Positions 8,353-16,941 of a stretch of 64,000 nucleotides of DNA are shown here, one piece after another. Numbering within the stretch: position 1 is the stretch's first letter; each line of letters starts with the position of its first letter. The notes below the pieces were generated by a model. That model did not search any database, was not told the DNA's origin, and saw only the letters and a list, made by a program, of their open reading frames with translations. The stretch comes from Aminobacter ciceronei. Its GTDB lineage: Bacteria; Pseudomonadota; Alphaproteobacteria; Rhizobiales; Rhizobiaceae. Both the position numbers and the translations under genes were made by a program. The stretch is taken from the NCBI RefSeq assembly GCF_014138625.1, contig NZ_JACJHY010000032.1:18610-82609 (forward strand), read 5' to 3'.

Positions 8353-8459
8353 GGGAATTACGCCCCTAGGATATGCTGAAGTACAGGGACATACCGGACC
8401 GACCGGTATGGCGGAGCGGCATCATGCCCATGATCTCTCCGTGAGGATCACCCGCCATG
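8353..8459 (-). promoter_or_regulatory. Structured 5' leader of flagellin 5
   Basis: The CATACCGG / CCGGTATG stem with an altered loop (ACCGA) is at 8390-8410, 38-58 nt before the ATG. The inner hairpin is GATCCTC acg GAGaGATC, again with different bases but preserved pairing. An ATCATG..CATGAT hairpin and the ATGGCGG / CCGCCAT arms are present. Confidence 0.65.
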
Positions 8460-8502
8460 CCCGGCAATCTCCACGATAGAAGCTACCAAAGGTCTAAGCG
8501 GT

Positions 8503-8520
8503 ATGGTTAACGCGCATTAA
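8503..8520 (-). promoter_or_regulatory. CtrA-like TTAA-N6-TTAACCAT site upstream of flagellin 5
   Basis: On the minus strand this reads TTAATGCGCGTTAACCAT. The CtrA consensus spacing is N7; here it is N6, so the match is imperfect. It lies about 150 bp upstream of the start codon. Confidence 0.35.
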
Positions 8521-8564
8521 CTTGCTGATTTTCCCGGGATTTGTGCGCGCCCCAAAAACACGTT

Positions 8565-8595
8565 GGCCGCAGTTCGCGCAAAGCGGACTGCGGCC
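8565..8595 (-). terminator. Hairpin terminator after fliP
   Basis: Arms GGCCGCAGT / ACTGCGGCC, extended inward by CGC/GCG, about 50 bp past the fliP stop. It probably ends the long flgF-to-fliP transcript. The minus strand continues AACGTGTTTTTGG, which has a T run. Confidence 0.8.
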
Positions 8596-8645
8596 GTCAT
8601 CCCGGATTCCGGTGATGGCGCGCCCGCAAGCGGACGCGCGGTGAT

Positions 8646-9377
8646 CTAGGTGAAAGATCGAACGAGGCTGCCGACGAGCAGGTTCCAGCCGTCGATGAGC
8701 ACGAAGAACAATATCTTGAATGGCAACGACACCACTGTCGGCGGCAGCATCATCATGCCCATCGCCATGGTGATGGTGGCGACGATCAGGTCGATGACGA
8801 GGAAGGGCAGCACGATCAGGAAGCCGATCTCGAAGCCGCGGCGGATTTCGGAGATCATGAAGGCCGGGACCAGGATGCGCAGGTCGACCTTGTCTTCCGA
8901 CACCGTCTGGCCGCGTTCGCGGGCGAGGTCGGCGAACAGGCTGAAGTCCTTGTCGCGGACATTGCGCATCATGAAGGTGCGGAACGGGTCGGAAATGCGG
9001 TCGACAGCTTCAACCTGGGTGATCTGGTTGTCCATCAGCGGCTTGACGCCGTTCTGCCAGGCCTGATCGAAGGTCGGCGCCATGACGTAGAAGGTCATGA
9101 ACAAAGACAGCGAGATCAGGATCAGGTTGGCCGGCGTCGACTGCAAGCCGATGCCGGTGCGCAGGATCGAGAAGGCGATGACGAAGCGGGTGAAGCTGGT
9201 CACCATGATCAGCAGGCCCGGTGCCACCGAAAGCACGGTGAGCAGGCCGAACATCTGGATGATGTAACCGATGGTGGCGCCATCGGTGTTGCCGAGCTGG
9301 CTCAGGTCGAGCTGCTGCGCGCTCGCCGGCGCAATTGCGCCAGCGAGGATGGCTGCGGTGGCCAGGAACTTTTTCAT
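8646..9377 (-). CDS. fliP: Flagellar export-gate membrane protein FliP
   Basis: FliP is a core subunit of the FliPQR export gate in the MS-ring pore. The 243-residue length is standard. A cleavable signal peptide (MKKFLATAAILAGAIAPASA, 1-20) is followed by the FliP signature regions LTVLSVAPGLLIMVTSFTR, RTGIGLQSTPANLIL and FMISEIRRGFEIGFLIVLPF, with a final LLVGSLVRSF. The ATG at 9377 overlaps the fliL stop by four bases (ATGA), so the pair is translationally coupled. fliP is the last gene of the minus-strand basal-body operon and is followed by a hairpin. Confidence 0.97.
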   Translation of the reverse strand: MKKFLATAAILAGAIAPASAQQLDLSQLGNTDGATIGYIIQMFGLLTVLSVAPGLLIMVTSFTRFVIAFSILRTGIGLQSTPANLILISLSLFMTFYVMAPTFDQAWQNGVKPLMDNQITQVEAVDRISDPFRTFMMRNVRDKDFSLFADLARERGQTVSEDKVDLRILVPAFMISEIRRGFEIGFLIVLPFLVIDLIVATITMAMGMMMLPPTVVSLPFKILFFVLIDGWNLLVGSLVRSFT

Positions 9378-9883
9378 TCGAAGAGCAACGTTCTGATCAG
9401 CACTTCCTTGACGTGGCCATCGCTGCGGATCGCGGCGCGTTCGTCGAGGTCGGTCTTGAGGTGGCGGAAAGCGCTGGCGCCCTGGACCTGGTGGATCCGG
9501 AGCGTGCGCACGTAGGCGAGCAGGTCCTGGTGGACGCGCTCGGCGAGGTCTGCGGATTGCGGCGCGTCGAGCACCAGCGAGACCTCGAGGCGAATCCACA
9601 TCGTGTCGGGTGCCGCGAGATTGGCGGTGATGGCCGGCAATTGCACCAGAGTGCCTGCAGCTTCGCTGGCCGGACCATGCTCGGCCGGCGCTTCTTCCTT
9701 GGCGGCGTGGGCCTTGGGCGCTTCGGGAGCAGCTTGCTCGACAGGTGTGCTCTCGCCCTTGAGGTAGCCACCCGACAGCCAGCCCATGCCGATGGCTCCG
9801 ACGGTCAGCACCGCCAGGATGCCGAGCTGGACGACCAGCGAGGGGCCGGGCTTCTGGGGGAGGAACTGATCTATGTCTGACAT
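9374..9883 (-). CDS. fliL: Flagellar basal body-associated protein FliL
   Basis: FliL is a single-pass inner-membrane protein around the stator units that supports torque under load. The 169 residues comprise a short cytoplasmic start, one membrane segment at about 18-38 (VQLGILAVLTVGAIGMGWLS), an Ala/Glu-rich periplasmic linker (about 45-75), and the FliL domain. That domain ends in the typical TLRIHQVQGASAFRHLKTDL and VLIRTLLFE. It lies between flgH (9 bp gap) and fliP (4 bp overlap), as in other rhizobia. Confidence 0.94.
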   Translation of the reverse strand: MSDIDQFLPQKPGPSLVVQLGILAVLTVGAIGMGWLSGGYLKGESTPVEQAAPEAPKAHAAKEEAPAEHGPASEAAGTLVQLPAITANLAAPDTMWIRLEVSLVLDAPQSADLAERVHQDLLAYVRTLRIHQVQGASAFRHLKTDLDERAAIRSDGHVKEVLIRTLLFE

Positions 9884-9892
9884 GTCCCGGAC

Positions 9893-10597
9893 CTAGAAGG
9901 GGAGGACCTGATCGAGGAACTGCTGGCCGTATGGCGGCTGCTGGACCTCGGTGATGCGGCCGCGGCCACCATAAGAGATGCGGGCTTCGGCGATACGCTC
10001 GTAGGGAATAGTGTTTTCCGGACCGATGTCGGACGGACGGACGATGCCGGCGATGGTCAAGACGCGCAGCTCGGCGTTGACGCGCACCTCCTGCGAGCCC
10101 CGGATCATCATATTGCCGTTGGGCAGCACGTCGGTGACGACGGCGGCGAGGAGCAGGTTGAGCTTCTCGGACCGCGTGGTGGCGCCGTCGCCGGAATAAA
10201 TCGACTTGGAGCCGGCGCTGCCATCGCCCTTGCCACCGGTCTTGGCACCGTCCCATTCGACATTGAGGCCAGCGGCAATGGTCCGGTTGGTGACGCGGTT
10301 GCGCTCGGACTCGTTCTGGAAACGGGCCCTGTCGTCGATCTCGATCTTGACGGTCAGGATGTCGCCCGGCTGCAGCGCGCGCGGGTCGGTGAACATGCGA
10401 CTCTGCTTGTCCTGCCACAGCGAAAAGCGCTTCGGCGGTGCGGCAGGCGATTCAGGATAGCGGTACATCGACGAGCTGCCATCCTCGATGCCGGAGCCGA
10501 CGGCCGACATCGTCGGCTCCTTGCCGATTTCCTTGAGGTTGGAGCCACAGCCGGCAAGGCTGGCCATGGCTGCGGCGAGGAGGGCTTTTCTGATCAT
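9893..10597 (-). CDS. flgH: Flagellar L-ring lipoprotein FlgH
   Basis: FlgH builds the outer-membrane L ring around the rod. The 234-residue precursor has a lipoprotein signal with lipobox LAGC (Cys17). The FlgH core is seen in RMFTDPRALQPGDILTVKIE, GDGATTRSEKLNLLLAAVVT and VLPNGNMMIRGSQEVRVNAE, and the end is YGQQFLDQVLPF. The start overlaps the motE stop by four bases, so it is coupled within the flgI-motE-flgH-fliL-fliP segment. Confidence 0.97.
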   Translation of the reverse strand: MIRKALLAAAMASLAGCGSNLKEIGKEPTMSAVGSGIEDGSSSMYRYPESPAAPPKRFSLWQDKQSRMFTDPRALQPGDILTVKIEIDDRARFQNESERNRVTNRTIAAGLNVEWDGAKTGGKGDGSAGSKSIYSGDGATTRSEKLNLLLAAVVTDVLPNGNMMIRGSQEVRVNAELRVLTIAGIVRPSDIGPENTIPYERIAEARISYGGRGRITEVQQPPYGQQFLDQVLPF

Positions 10598-11184
10598 GTG
10601 GGGTCTTCCCGGCGTGCGGCGCTCGCGATGATGCGGGTCAGTTCCGCCGCGACCTTGCTTTCCATTTCATTCAGGATGACGCTCGCCTTGCGCGCGTCGA
10701 GCTTCATCATGATGGCGGCGGCGAGGTCGGTGTTCATCACCGCCAGGCGCTCGGCGGCGGCATCGGGCTTCATGCGTGAATAGATCTGGACGACACCTTC
10801 CTCGGCGCGGGCGAGGAAGACCTCGCGGCGCTTCAGCCAGGTTTCGTATTCGGTCTTGCGCTCCTCGAGCAGGGCGATGCGCTTGTCGACCTCGGCCTGC
10901 AGCTTCTTCAACTCCTCGGCCTGCAACTGGTAACGGCGGTCGCGGGCAGCGTCGGCAATGTTGGAACAGAAGCGCTCGACCTCGCTCTGTTCGACCGGCG
11001 GCACGGCAGCCTCGACGGGTTCCTTCGGGGCCTCGCGCTCGATGACCCGCGTCGGCGTGCCCTGGACCACGGGCGCCTTCGGCGCGGCCTGTTCGGCGGA
11101 TGCGGCACCGGCAAAGACGACGCCGAGTGCTGCCGCGGCAAGTGCGTGGCGACGGATGTGCGAGAGGGCGTTGGTCATGGCCAT
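10594..11184 (-). CDS. motE: MotE-like periplasmic motility chaperone
   Basis: A 196-residue exported protein with an N-terminal signal peptide (about 1-30, ALAAAALGVVFAGAASA), a central charged coiled coil (ELKKLQAEVDKRIALLEERK) and a C-terminal MgtE-N-like helical domain (SRMKPDAAAERLAVMNTDLA). In Sinorhizobium meliloti MotE is a chaperone for the periplasmic stator protein MotC. As I recall, its gene also lies between flgI and flgH. Position, length and domain order agree here, while function is inferred from them. It starts 3 bp after the flgI stop and overlaps flgH by 4 bp. A second in-frame ATG at 11178 is an alternative start. Confidence 0.8.
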   Translation of the reverse strand: MAMTNALSHIRRHALAAAALGVVFAGAASAEQAAPKAPVVQGTPTRVIEREAPKEPVEAAVPPVEQSEVERFCSNIADAARDRRYQLQAEELKKLQAEVDKRIALLEERKTEYETWLKRREVFLARAEEGVVQIYSRMKPDAAAERLAVMNTDLAAAIMMKLDARKASVILNEMESKVAAELTRIIASAARREDPT

Positions 11185-11187
11185 GGC

Positions 11188-12465
11188 TTACTGGACCACC
11201 AGGTCGGCCTGCAGCGCGCCTGCCGACTTGATGCCCTGGAGGATTGCGATGATGCCATCCGGCTTGACGCCGAGGCGATTGAGGCCGGCGACCAGCGTCT
11301 GCAGATCCGGGCCGTCGAGCAAGGCGAGCTTGGAATCGGCACGCTCTGTCTCGATGACTGTAGCATCTTCGACCGCAGTTTCGCCGCGCGAGAACGGCTC
11401 GGGCTGGACGACGCGCGGCTGCTCGGTGATGCGAACCGTGAGCGTGCCGTGGCTGATCGCGACGCGCGAGATCTTGACCTCGTTGCCGATGACGATGGTG
11501 CCGGTACGCTCGTCGACGACGACCCGCGCGGGGACGTCCGACATGATCATCAGGTTCTCAAGCTCGGCATAGAAGCGTGCGGTCGAAACGCCTTCGGGCT
11601 TGCGGATGACGACGACACGCGAATCCTGCTCGCCAGCGACACGCTTGCCGAAGCGGTGGCGGGCATAGTCGTTGATGGCGTCGGCAATGCGCACCGAGGT
11701 CGAGAAGTCAGGATTGAACAGCTGCAGCGTGAGCACGTTCTCGTCGGCGAAGCGGGCCTTGACCTCGCGTTCGACGATGGCACCGTTGGGAACGCGGCCG
11801 GAGGTCGGAACGCCTTGCGTGACCTGCTCGGCCTTGCCCTGCGCGTTGAAGCCGGAGACCAGCACCGACCCTTGGGCGACGGCGTAGATCTCGCCATCGG
11901 GCGCCTTGAGCGGGGTCATCACAAGTGTGCCACCGGCCAGCGATGAGGCGTCGCCGAGCGAGGAAACGTTGATGTCGATGCGTGCGCCGGCCTGGACGAA
12001 GGCCGGCAGGTTGGCGGTGACGATGACGGCGGCAACGTTGCGAACGCGCGCCCGGCCATCCTCGGAGGCGATGCCGAGATTTTCGAGCATGGCGCGGATC
12101 GACTGCTCGGTGAAGGGCGAATTGCGCAGGCTGTCGCCCGAGCCGTTCAGGCCGATGACGAGACCGTAACCGACAACCTGGTTGTCGCGGGCTTCCTGGA
12201 GCGAGGCGACGTCCTTGATGCGGACATTGACGAGATTGGCGGCGGTGCCCGAATTGAGCGTGGTCTGACGGCCGCCATCGCCCGAGGTGGCGATGAAGTC
12301 GCCGTCGCCGCCATTGCCGCCGCCGAATTCGGTTGTGGCGTAACCGCCGGCAGCCGCCTTGCCGCCGGCCTTCAGCTGACCGGCCGGAACGCCATCGGGG
12401 CCGTCGGCATAAGCGGTTTGCAGGCCGAACACGGCGATTGCGGCGAGCAACAGTCTACGGATCAT
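11188..12465 (-). CDS. flgI: Flagellar P-ring protein FlgI with Gly-rich N-terminal extension
   Basis: FlgI forms the periplasmic P ring. After a signal peptide (1-20) there is an unusual glycine-rich stretch at about residues 21-80 (YATTEFGGGNGGDGDF and neighbours). Only then does the conserved FlgI start appear, at VRIKDVASLQEARDNQVVGY. The rest is standard: GYGLVIGLNGSGDSLRNSPF, RVPNGAIVEREV, ARVVVDERTGTIVIGN and a C-terminal LNRLGVKPDGIIAILQGIKS. The total of 425 residues is about 50 more than usual FlgI proteins. The start overlaps flgA by four bases. Confidence 0.96.
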   Translation of the reverse strand: MIRRLLLAAIAVFGLQTAYADGPDGVPAGQLKAGGKAAAGGYATTEFGGGNGGDGDFIATSGDGGRQTTLNSGTAANLVNVRIKDVASLQEARDNQVVGYGLVIGLNGSGDSLRNSPFTEQSIRAMLENLGIASEDGRARVRNVAAVIVTANLPAFVQAGARIDINVSSLGDASSLAGGTLVMTPLKAPDGEIYAVAQGSVLVSGFNAQGKAEQVTQGVPTSGRVPNGAIVEREVKARFADENVLTLQLFNPDFSTSVRIADAINDYARHRFGKRVAGEQDSRVVVIRKPEGVSTARFYAELENLMIMSDVPARVVVDERTGTIVIGNEVKISRVAISHGTLTVRITEQPRVVQPEPFSRGETAVEDATVIETERADSKLALLDGPDLQTLVAGLNRLGVKPDGIIAILQGIKSAGALQADLVVQ

Positions 12466-12944
12466 ATGGCACCCACGCGGATCGAGCCGTCGGCCATGAC
12501 CGTGCCCGTGAAGACCTTGCCGCTGTCGAGGTTGCGGACCTTGACGACGTCGCCGGCTGCACCTGGCTCGAGCGTCACGGCCGCGGCCGAGATCATCAGC
12601 GGGCCGGAGGCGAAGACGACCTGAACGGAAGCGCCGCGGTCGACCAGCCAGGCCTCGCGCAGCGCGGTGATCGGAACATAGCGGCCGGGCAAAAGCGTAC
12701 GCTTGGCGATGCGGCCGTCGAGCTCGTCGGCCATGGTGGCGACTGCGTCGGGGCGCACCTTGCCCGGCTTGAGGGTGACTTCCTTGAGCGAGGACAAGGC
12801 GATCGTCTCGCCGGGATAGATGACGCGGTTGGGAACGAGCACGACCTCCTGGTCGGCAGCCTGCGCTGCGCCGCCAAGCATGGCGAAAGCAAGGACTGCC
12901 GAGCGGATGTAGAGGAGGGCGTGCCGTCGCCGCATAATCTTCAC
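12462..12944 (-). CDS. flgA: P-ring assembly chaperone FlgA
   Basis: FlgA is a periplasmic chaperone needed for FlgI ring assembly. The 160 residues include a signal peptide (about 1-29). An SAF-like domain contains [20 protein letters not shown], a central [20 protein letters not shown], and a C-terminal [23 protein letters not shown] segment typical of the family. It lies between flgG and flgI with 4-bp ATGA overlaps on both sides, so the three are co-translated. This short rhizobial form matches the C-terminal part of enterobacterial FlgA. Confidence 0.93.
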   Translation of the reverse strand: MKIMRRRHALLYIRSAVLAFAMLGGAAQAADQEVVLVPNRVIYPGETIALSSLKEVTLKPGKVRPDAVATMADELDGRIAKRTLLPGRYVPITALREAWLVDRGASVQVVFASGPLMISAAAVTLEPGAAGDVVKVRNLDSGKVFTGTVMADGSIRVGAI

Positions 12945-13729
12945 CGGATGTTCTTGGAGACGACGGCGGCCATTTCGTCGGCCGCCTGGATGACCTTGGA
13001 GTTCATCTCGTAGGCGCGCTGTGCCGAAATCAGCTCGGTGATTTCCTTGACCGGATCGACGTTGGAGCTTTCGAGGTAGCCCTGGCGGATGGTGGCGTAG
13101 CCGGGGTCGCCGGGAATGCCGACATTGGCCGCGCCCGACGCTTCGGTTTCGGCGAAGAGATTGTCGCCGAGCGGCGCGAGGCCGGCCTCGTTGGCGAAGT
13201 TGGCAAGCGTCAGCTGCCCGAGCGGCTGGAGCGCCGTCTGGTTGTCGAGCCGGGCGAAGACCTGGCCGGAATTGTTGACGATGACCTCGACGGCGTCCTG
13301 CGGCACGTTGATCGCTGGGATGACGTTGAAGCCGTCGACGGTGACGAGCTGGCCGGTGGCGTTCTTGTTGAAGGAGCCGGCGCGGGTGTAGAGCGTCTGA
13401 CCGTCGGCGCCTTCGATCTGGAACCAGCCCTTGCCGGTCAGCGCGAGATCGTACTCGTTGCCGGTGTTGGTCGGCACGCCCTGGATGTGGACGTTGCGCA
13501 CCGCAGATGTCTTGACGCCGAGGCCGATCGAGACGCCTTCCGGCACGATCGCCGAATTGGCCCGGTTGGGCACGCCCTGGGTGCGGTCGACCTGGTAGAG
13601 CAGGTCGGAGAACTCGGCGCGGGCGCGCTTGTAGCCGGTCGTGTTGATGTTCGCGATGTTGTTCGCGATCACCTCGAGATTTGTCTGTTGGGCATTCATG
13701 CCCGTGGCGGCAATTGCAAGCGCTTTCAT
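12941..13729 (-). CDS. flgG: Distal rod protein FlgG
   Basis: FlgG forms the distal rod that crosses the periplasm. The 262-residue length is normal. The N-terminal rod signature ([20 protein letters not shown], then [18 protein letters not shown]) and the C-terminal signature ([20 protein letters not shown], then [17 protein letters not shown]) are intact, with the flagellar hook/basal-body middle domain between. It follows fliE and precedes flgA in the minus-strand rod operon. Confidence 0.98.
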   Translation of the reverse strand: MKALAIAATGMNAQQTNLEVIANNIANINTTGYKRARAEFSDLLYQVDRTQGVPNRANSAIVPEGVSIGLGVKTSAVRNVHIQGVPTNTGNEYDLALTGKGWFQIEGADGQTLYTRAGSFNKNATGQLVTVDGFNVIPAINVPQDAVEVIVNNSGQVFARLDNQTALQPLGQLTLANFANEAGLAPLGDNLFAETEASGAANVGIPGDPGYATIRQGYLESSNVDPVKEITELISAQRAYEMNSKVIQAADEMAAVVSKNIR

Positions 13730-13740
13730 CGGGTTGTTCC

Positions 13741-14055
13741 TCAGATGCCCATGCGGCTGACTTCGAGATAGGCCGTGACGATCTTGTCGCGGATGGCGAC
13801 GGCGGCCTGCAGGGCCTGCTCGGCGCTCATCACGGCATCGACAACCTCACGCGTGTCGGCCTTGCCCTGAAGGCCGGAGAGCGACAGCTGCTCGGCCTGG
13901 CGCAAGGTGTTGTGCGCTTCGGTCGCTGCGTCGGCGAGGGCGGCGGCGAAGGACGAGGCGACACCGCCGCCTGCCGCAGCCGCGCCGGCCTCGGGCACAA
14001 CGCTGGTCGGCTTGGACAGTAGCTGGGTGCCGACTGGGCTGATGGAGCCGATCAT
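13741..14055 (-). CDS. fliE: Rod/MS-ring junction protein FliE
   Basis: FliE is the first rod component and connects the MS ring and export gate to FlgB. The 104 residues are mostly helical, with the FliE core [20 protein letters not shown], a [20 protein letters not shown] motif and a final [14 protein letters not shown]. It shares one base with flgC (TAATG) and lies 11 bp before flgG. Confidence 0.96.
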   Translation of the reverse strand: MIGSISPVGTQLLSKPTSVVPEAGAAAAGGGVASSFAAALADAATEAHNTLRQAEQLSLSGLQGKADTREVVDAVMSAEQALQAAVAIRDKIVTAYLEVSRMGI

Positions 14056-14471
14056 TACTGATTCCTCATAAGATCAATCGTCATGGAAATGAGTTCGCGC
14101 GCCTGCTTGACGACCTGCAGGTTGGCTTCATAGGAGCGGTTGGCCTCGGTCATGTCGGCCATTTCGATGATGACATTGACGTTGGGCATCTTGACGAAAC
14201 CGGCGGCGTCGGCGGCCTCGTTGCCGGGCTGGAACTCCAGCGGAAAAGCCGTCTGGTCGTGGCCGATCGAGGCGATCTCGACGGTCGAGGCTCCGGTGGC
14301 GCGGTCGAGTTCGGCGGCGAAGCTGACGGTCTTGCGACGATAGGGATCGGCGCCCGGCGTGTTGCCGGTCGACTGGGCATTGGCGAGGTTTTCCGAAACG
14401 ATGCGCAGGCGTTCCGACTGGGCTCCGAGACCGGAACCGGCGACCTTGAGGGCGGCGACGAGCGGATCCAT
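14055..14471 (-). CDS. flgC: Proximal rod protein FlgC
   Basis: A 138-residue rod protein. The N-terminus ([20 protein letters not shown], then [20 protein letters not shown]) and the C-terminus ([20 protein letters not shown], then [17 protein letters not shown]) are typical of FlgC. It is coupled to fliE through a one-base overlap and lies 5 bp after flgB. Confidence 0.97.
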   Translation of the reverse strand: MDPLVAALKVAGSGLGAQSERLRIVSENLANAQSTGNTPGADPYRRKTVSFAAELDRATGASTVEIASIGHDQTAFPLEFQPGNEAADAAGFVKMPNVNVIIEMADMTEANRSYEANLQVVKQARELISMTIDLMRNQ

Positions 14472-14476
14472 CCCGG

Positions 14477-14857
14477 TCAGGCCTTCGTGCTCAGCATGAT
14501 CATGCGGTGGAAGGCCTTGACGATGGCCGTGTTGAGTTCGAACGAGCGGCGGACTTCGCCGGCTTTCATGAGCTCTTCCTCGACGGCAACTGTATTGTCC
14601 GAAGGCAGAACGGCGTGCTTGGGATCCTCCGGCCTGATGGCGTAACCGGCTTCGGTGGCGCCGCCGGTGAGGTGGCCCGTCTGGGTCGACGCCATGGCGA
14701 CGCGCGAACGGTCGAGCACTTTCTCGAAGGGCTCGATGTCGTTGGTCCGATAGCCGGGCGTGTTGGCGTTGGCGACGTTACCGGCGATGGCGTTCTGGCG
14801 CACTGAGAGCCAGCGAGCCTGCTGGGCAGCCAGATCGAACAGGTTGACGGGGTCCAT
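14477..14857 (-). CDS. flgB: Proximal rod protein FlgB
   Basis: A 126-residue proximal rod protein: [20 protein letters not shown] and [20 protein letters not shown] at the N-terminus, and a C-terminal [20 protein letters not shown]. The start is set at ATG 14857 (MDPVNLFDL), where FlgB proteins normally begin. An upstream ATG at 14881 would add eight residues with no family support. It is the first gene of the flgB-flgC-fliE-flgG-flgA-flgI series, 70 bp after the preceding flagellar gene. Confidence 0.95.
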   Translation of the reverse strand: MDPVNLFDLAAQQARWLSVRQNAIAGNVANANTPGYRTNDIEPFEKVLDRSRVAMASTQTGHLTGGATEAGYAIRPEDPKHAVLPSDNTVAVEEELMKAGEVRRSFELNTAIVKAFHRMIMLSTKA

Positions 14858-14927
14858 GGAAATCTCCGAGCAGATTTCCAAACACTATGGCCTCAGTCTT
14901 GCGCGGGCCTTGCGCGGGGCCCGGCCG

Positions 14928-15557
14928 CTACTGCGCGACCTGGAAGACCTCTTCGCGCGAGGTGACAAGCACCCATTTACCGTCGCGCTGTTCGATCGAT
15001 GCAACGCGGCTCGAATCGGGCAGCACGGAGCCGCGTTGCACCACCCAGACACCGGCGTCGTCCTCGACCATGGCGCGGCCATTGGCGATGTGCACGAGCT
15101 TGAATTCGATCTTCGGTCCGGGAAAGGGCTGTTCGGCTATGCCGGCAAGACCAGCTTCATCCTTGTTGGGGCGCAGCGAGCCGGTGGCAAACAGGTCGAG
15201 CTTCATCGGCGGAATGTCTTCGGCCGTCATCGGCGCGCCGACACGTTCGACCTGCTCGCCCATGACAAGCGGGACCGCCTGGTCGTTCTGACCGCCGCCG
15301 GAGAATTTCATCGCCCGGATGCCGAACTTGTCCTGATTGAAGAAGATGTACCAGGGAAACAGCGCGCAGGTGAGCCCGAGTGCGATGCCGAGGGCGGCGA
15401 TGATGAAATCGCTGCGGTGATCACGCTTTTTCTCGTGCTTCGGCGTGATGGTCAGCGGCCCGCGCTTCAGGCCGAGCCGCTGCATCAGCGTGCGCGGCTC
15501 ATCCTTGGAGCCGATCATCTCCAGGAATTCGCTTGCCGGGTCATTCCGCCTGAACAT
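14928..15557 (-). CDS. Unknown flagellar-cluster membrane protein between fliI and flgB
   Basis: A 209-residue protein with a charged cytoplasmic start, one membrane segment at about 50-70 (FIIAALGIALGLTCALFPWY) and a periplasmic domain of about 135 residues. The domain contains KIEFKLVHIANGRAMVEDDA and GVWVVQRGSVLPDSSRVASI. Its start overlaps the end of fliI by 17 bp. A gene of this type sits beside fliI in other rhizobial flagellar clusters, with no defined function that I can name. The architecture (single span plus a small periplasmic domain) would fit a basal-body or stator accessory factor, which is inference. Confidence 0.75.
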   Translation of the reverse strand: MFRRNDPASEFLEMIGSKDEPRTLMQRLGLKRGPLTITPKHEKKRDHRSDFIIAALGIALGLTCALFPWYIFFNQDKFGIRAMKFSGGGQNDQAVPLVMGEQVERVGAPMTAEDIPPMKLDLFATGSLRPNKDEAGLAGIAEQPFPGPKIEFKLVHIANGRAMVEDDAGVWVVQRGSVLPDSSRVASIEQRDGKWVLVTSREEVFQVAQ

Positions 15558-16941
15558 GTGTTCTATCCCTGGATTTCAGATGGCGTGCGAGGTCGGAGAA
15601 CGGATCGAGCGAGGGCCCGTCGGCAGGCGACTGGCCGAGCGCTTCGTAGATTACCGGCACCTGCTTCACGGCGAGGTCGAGGTCGGGATCGGCGCCCGGC
15701 TGGTAGGCGCCGAGCAGACGGATGTCGCGCGTGTCCTCGAAGCGCGAGATCAGTGCCTTGAGTTTGCTGACGAGCTGGCGCTGCTCCGGCGTCCAGGCCT
15801 TGGAGGCGAGACGGGAGATCGAAGCCAGTGGATTGACCGGCGGATAGCGACCTTGCTCGGCGATGGAACGGTCGAGCACCACGTGGCCATCGAGAATGCC
15901 GCGCACGGAATCGGCGACGGGATCGTTGTGGTCGTCGCCGTCGACAAGCACGGAGATGATGGCGGTGATCGATCCCGTGCCCTCCATGCCGGGGCCGGCG
16001 CGTTCGAGCAGCTTGGGCAGTTCGGTGAAGACGGAGGCGGGATAGCCGCGCGCCACCGGCGGCTCGCCGGCGCCGATGGCGACCTCGCGCAGGGCATGGG
16101 CAAAACGGGTGATGGAATCGAGCACCAGCAGGACGCGGTGGCCCTTGTCGCGGAAATGCTCGGCGACACGCATCGCGGTGTCGGGCGCGCGGCGGCGCAT
16201 CATCGCGCTCTCGTCCGAGGTGGCGACGACCGCGACCGTCTTGGCCATGGCAGCGACGCCGATGGTGTCTTCGAGGAATTCGCGCACCTCGCGGCCGCGT
16301 TCGCCAATCAGGGCGACGACGACGGTGTCGAAGGCATCCGCACCGGCGAGCATGGCAAGCAGCGTCGACTTGCCGACGCCGGAGCCGGCGAAGATGCCCA
16401 TGCGCTGGCCGAAACACAGCGGGGTGAAGATGTCGATGACGCGGACGCCGGTCAGGAAGCCTGTTTCGACGCGTTGGCGGGCGAGCGCCGCAGGCGGGAT
16501 CGCTTCGGTGGCATCGTTCCTGGCACTGCGGACCAACGGTGCGCCGCCGTCTATGGGGCGGCCGAGCGCGTCGATGGCACGGCCGCGCCAGCTCGGATGC
16601 GGCGTGATGGCGATCGGCCCACGCGTGAAGACGGCATCGCCGACGCCGACCTCGCCGCTGCTTTCATAAGGCGCCACCAGCACCTCGTCGCGGCCGATCT
16701 GCACGATCTCGCCGCGCCGGTTGCGGCCATGGCCACGGTGTTCGACGATGTCGCCGAGGCGCGCGCTGAGCGACAGGCCGCCGACCTTGTAGTGGGTAGA
16801 TGCGATCTCGGTCACTTGCCCGCCGCGTCTGACCAGCAGGCGGTCGTCGGCGAAGCGGTGCTGGATCCGCTCGAGCGCTTCGAGCCGGTTGTCGTGGACC
16901 GCCTGGGGCTCGTCGCGGATGTTGGCCAGCGCGTTGCTCAC
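15541..16941 (-). CDS. fliI: Flagellar export ATPase FliI
   Basis: FliI is the cytoplasmic ATPase of flagellar type III export, related to F1-ATPase beta. The 466 residues carry Walker A GSGVGKSTLL, RGREVREFLEDTIG, Walker B LLVLDSITRFAHALRE, the GEPPVARGYPASVFTELPKL signature and the C-terminal SRLASKAWTPEQ region. The stop of flgF directly abuts its start codon. It is co-transcribed with flgF upstream and the unknown membrane gene downstream. Confidence 0.97.
   Translation of the reverse strand: MSNALANIRDEPQAVHDNRLEALERIQHRFADDRLLVRRGGQVTEIASTHYKVGGLSLSARLGDIVEHRGHGRNRRGEIVQIGRDEVLVAPYESSGEVGVGDAVFTRGPIAITPHPSWRGRAIDALGRPIDGGAPLVRSARNDATEAIPPAALARQRVETGFLTGVRVIDIFTPLCFGQRMGIFAGSGVGKSTLLAMLAGADAFDTVVVALIGERGREVREFLEDTIGVAAMAKTVAVVATSDESAMMRRRAPDTAMRVAEHFRDKGHRVLLVLDSITRFAHALREVAIGAGEPPVARGYPASVFTELPKLLERAGPGMEGTGSITAIISVLVDGDDHNDPVADSVRGILDGHVVLDRSIAEQGRYPPVNPLASISRLASKAWTPEQRQLVSKLKALISRFEDTRDIRLLGAYQPGADPDLDLAVKQVPVIYEALGQSPADGPSLDPFSDLARHLKSRDRTHVQAE

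Noticed and set aside
8646..10418. A 590-codon minus-strand frame across fliP, fliL and flgH
   Set aside because: Only its last 243 codons encode fliP. The upstream part runs out of frame through fliL and flgH and is Arg/Pro-rich nonsense.
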